NCBI RefSeq assembly: GCF_047663525.1 | Contig: NC_092590.1 | Location: 55,326,001 to 55,390,000, forward strand | DNA from: Anas platyrhynchos | Taxonomy: Eukaryota; Chordata; Aves; Anseriformes; Anatidae | Length of the DNA: 64,000 bases | Reading direction: 5' to 3' | In this document: piece by piece, positions 62,095-64,000 of the stretch | Layout of the letters: each line of letters starts with the position of its first letter | How positions within the stretch are numbered: position 1 is the first letter of the stretch | Translations under genes and position numbers: made by a program | Notes under the pieces: model-generated | What the model was told of the DNA's origin: nothing | Database searches by the model: none | Seen by the model: the letters and a program-made list of their open reading frames with translations, nothing else

Positions 62095-64000
62095 AAAGGG
62101 GAATACAGGGAGAAATTAACAAACCTCCGTCACTTTTTGCAATGCCCTTATTTTGACAACTGCTGGTCGTAACCCACCTATGTACCATGTGCAGGCTGCC
62201 AGCTGTCTGAAGAGATGCGTGCTCTTTCTTCCCTTGCCTCAGTACAGGATATATTTCATTTCATGAAGCTGGTACACTGAAATAAGAATTAGGAACTCAC
62301 AGCTTTTATTTTTAATAATCATCAGCAATAAGCAACTTCATCAGTCTGGGCTGATGCTGTGGCAGGGTGCATCTGTGCTTTAGAATCAGCCTCACTGGTG
62401 TTTCTAATGTGATCCTGTACCCTAGTTGATGTCTCTTGCATTATTTCTCCTTTTTGTATTTAAAAGACTGTTTAAAAGAAAAGGGTTTATATGTTAAAAA
62501 AAAAAAAAAAAATCACTTGTAACAAGTCACTTGTCCAGGCTTTCTATCCTTTTCGTTTTTATAAGGCAAATAAAGTTGTAATGTATGTAAACAACACTTG
62601 GACTCTACGATAGTATTATTTTATGGCACTATGCCTGAAGGTCTTTAAGCCTTGCTGTTTTATAAATTCACTTTGGGTTTCTGTGGGGGGGGAGAAACTG
62701 CTGATATATTCATTGAATCTAAAGGATTAAGGTGAGGAGGAAGCTGAGTCTCCTCAACTGCGTGTTGTAGTTTTAGAAAAACCAACAGGACGATGTGAAA
62801 GATGTTAGGGAACAATCTGTTCTCTGTTACAGTTTTAGAGACCTCCAGTGAAAGAGGGCTTTTTTTGTTTCTGCATACCCTGAGGAATGCACTCTTGTAT
62901 AGGTGGGGTACCTTTGAATGCTTTTAACAGCTTAATCGGTGCATAAACAAAACCACCCCAAAGGCTGCTTTGTTAGTGGAACAACAGTGCTTGTGTGGTA
63001 TGCCTTTCTGGCTAGGTCTAAGCAGGGGTTTTCTGGAGGCCTTTTTGCATTTTTGGTGGTAGCCCTGTGAACTCAGAGAACCCCCCTGCTGTGTTCCTCG
63101 CTCTTCGGTCTTGTCACTGGTCAGTGAAAGCCATGTCTACAAGAGCATTTACTCATACCTTTTTAAGGTTTGACATGTATGTCTCTTCTTGGCAGTTTGC
63201 AGGGGTACTTTTCTTTCTATTAGGTTGAGATTTTACAGCGTTGTTCATAGCAGCGTAAGCTGGTGCTTGTGGTGGAGATGCCTTGTGGGCAAGCTGCGAG
63301 CGTTAGGCTACAGCCTTTGCACTGCGGGCTGCTGCCAGGTTAGACTTCTGTGCTGGGAGCAACTGGACGTGTTTCACAGCTTCTGGAGAAGCTAAGTGTT
63401 CAGTTCCCCAGGGTGAATTTCCTTGATTAGCTGTCAGACTCTTTAACTTTCCAAAAGTTGGTTCTTATCTGATAGTACAAAACGGAGCCTGACTGTTCAG
63501 GTTGGTGCTGGGAAGCAAGGAAGACTCCCTGTTCCTGCTTGTGCTGTGAAGAAGCTGGGCACCCGAGGTATGTGGCTTATGAAATGCTTCTGAGAATTGT
63601 CTGAATGTGGTTTGTTTCCCTGCAGAGCATCAGGCCGTGTGGTGGATTCTGGACCTGCTGCTACATTTCAAACATTATCTCAGATGTTAGAAGAATCTAA
63701 ATTCCTGTAATGCAAATGTATGGCTCTAGTGCCTTCACACTGCTTACAGCTGGCTTGCATCGTTTGCAAGGCCAGCAGAAGCACAGAGGGACCACTACAA
63801 CCTCTGCATCCAAACCCCTAGTGGAGAACAATGCACCAAAACATTGGTTGGTGTTCCTCGTGAATAGCCCTGTTCATGCACAGATATTTATTTATTCATT
63901 TTTAAGGTCTCAGCCTGGGTTTTCTGTGGTTGATTAAAATTGGCTTTATCTTTTTTTCACGTAAAGCAACTTGACGTTTGTTAGCTGGGACAGCTGAAGT

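Larger units (their letters stand above)
55816..64000. other. Gene-poor flank to the right edge
   Basis: No coding exon with family support. It could be intergenic, or an APBB2 5' intron if APBB2 uses the 37.5 kb island. It contains CR1 (56.5 kb) and L3-like (58.7 kb) relics, an ACA/AAC-rich tract (60450-60540), an A run at 61491-61506 and T/A runs at 62075-62094 and 62495-62511. Confidence 0.5.

Noticed and set aside
63626-63690. Strong acceptor-like ttgtttccctgcag near the right edge
   Set aside because: The sequence following has no donor and no recognisable coding content, so an APBB2 5' exon cannot be supported.
1-64000. CRISPR arrays, operons, tRNA or rRNA genes, phage or plasmid features
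   Set aside because: None seen. The repeats are simple sequence or CR1/LTR relics, and the sequence is vertebrate.

Overview
The window is vertebrate nuclear DNA, almost certainly from a bird. Five or more truncated CR1 LINE 3' ends, including copies with the ATTCTGTG-type tail, and a solo LTR of a type common in avian genomes point that way. The single complete gene is a clear vertebrate UCHL1 split by GT-AG introns. There are no prokaryotic operons, CRISPR arrays or tRNA genes. The copies ending in a 'ggttggaagagacctc' block suggest a bird other than chicken, but this is a weak guess.

Layout. (1) Positions 1-1.9 kb form a CpG island holding the first coding exon of LIMCH1 on the minus strand (1231-1314). 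The rest of LIMCH1 lies beyond the left edge. (2) Positions 1.9-22.1 kb are a gene-poor spacer with CR1 fragments and simple repeats. (3) Positions 22.1-26.8 kb hold the complete nine-exon UCHL1 on the minus strand, 224 codons. Catalytic Cys90, His162 and Asp177, a TATA-driven promoter and a poly(A) signal are all visible. (4) Positions 27-37.2 kb are intergenic, with a solo ERV-type LTR at 29.85-30.38 kb and one unexplained 187-codon open frame. (5) Positions 37.2-38.3 kb are a third CpG island on the plus strand, with a good splice donor.

(6) Three downstream plus-strand segments (45294-45468, 53201-53340, 55606-55737) have strong splice sites, mutually compatible phases, a stop codon and a nearby ATTAAA. 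They read as one small protein I do not recognise. This is the best candidate for something undescribed here. The CpG-island exon (37510-37665) joins it in phase and would give a 200-residue product, but its arginine-rich N-terminus may be 5' UTR. (7) Positions 56-64 kb hold CR1/L3-like relics and no recognisable gene.

Context. The order LIMCH1(-), UCHL1(-), then a plus-strand CpG-island promoter matches, in mirror image, the mammalian order APBB2 / UCHL1 / LIMCH1. The 37.5 kb island could therefore be the APBB2 5' end, the promoter of the unknown gene, or both. No APBB2 coding exon is visible. The genes are independent eukaryotic transcription units: LIMCH1 is a calponin-homology/LIM actomyosin regulator and UCHL1 a neuronal ubiquitin hydrolase. 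Nothing suggests they act in one pathway.
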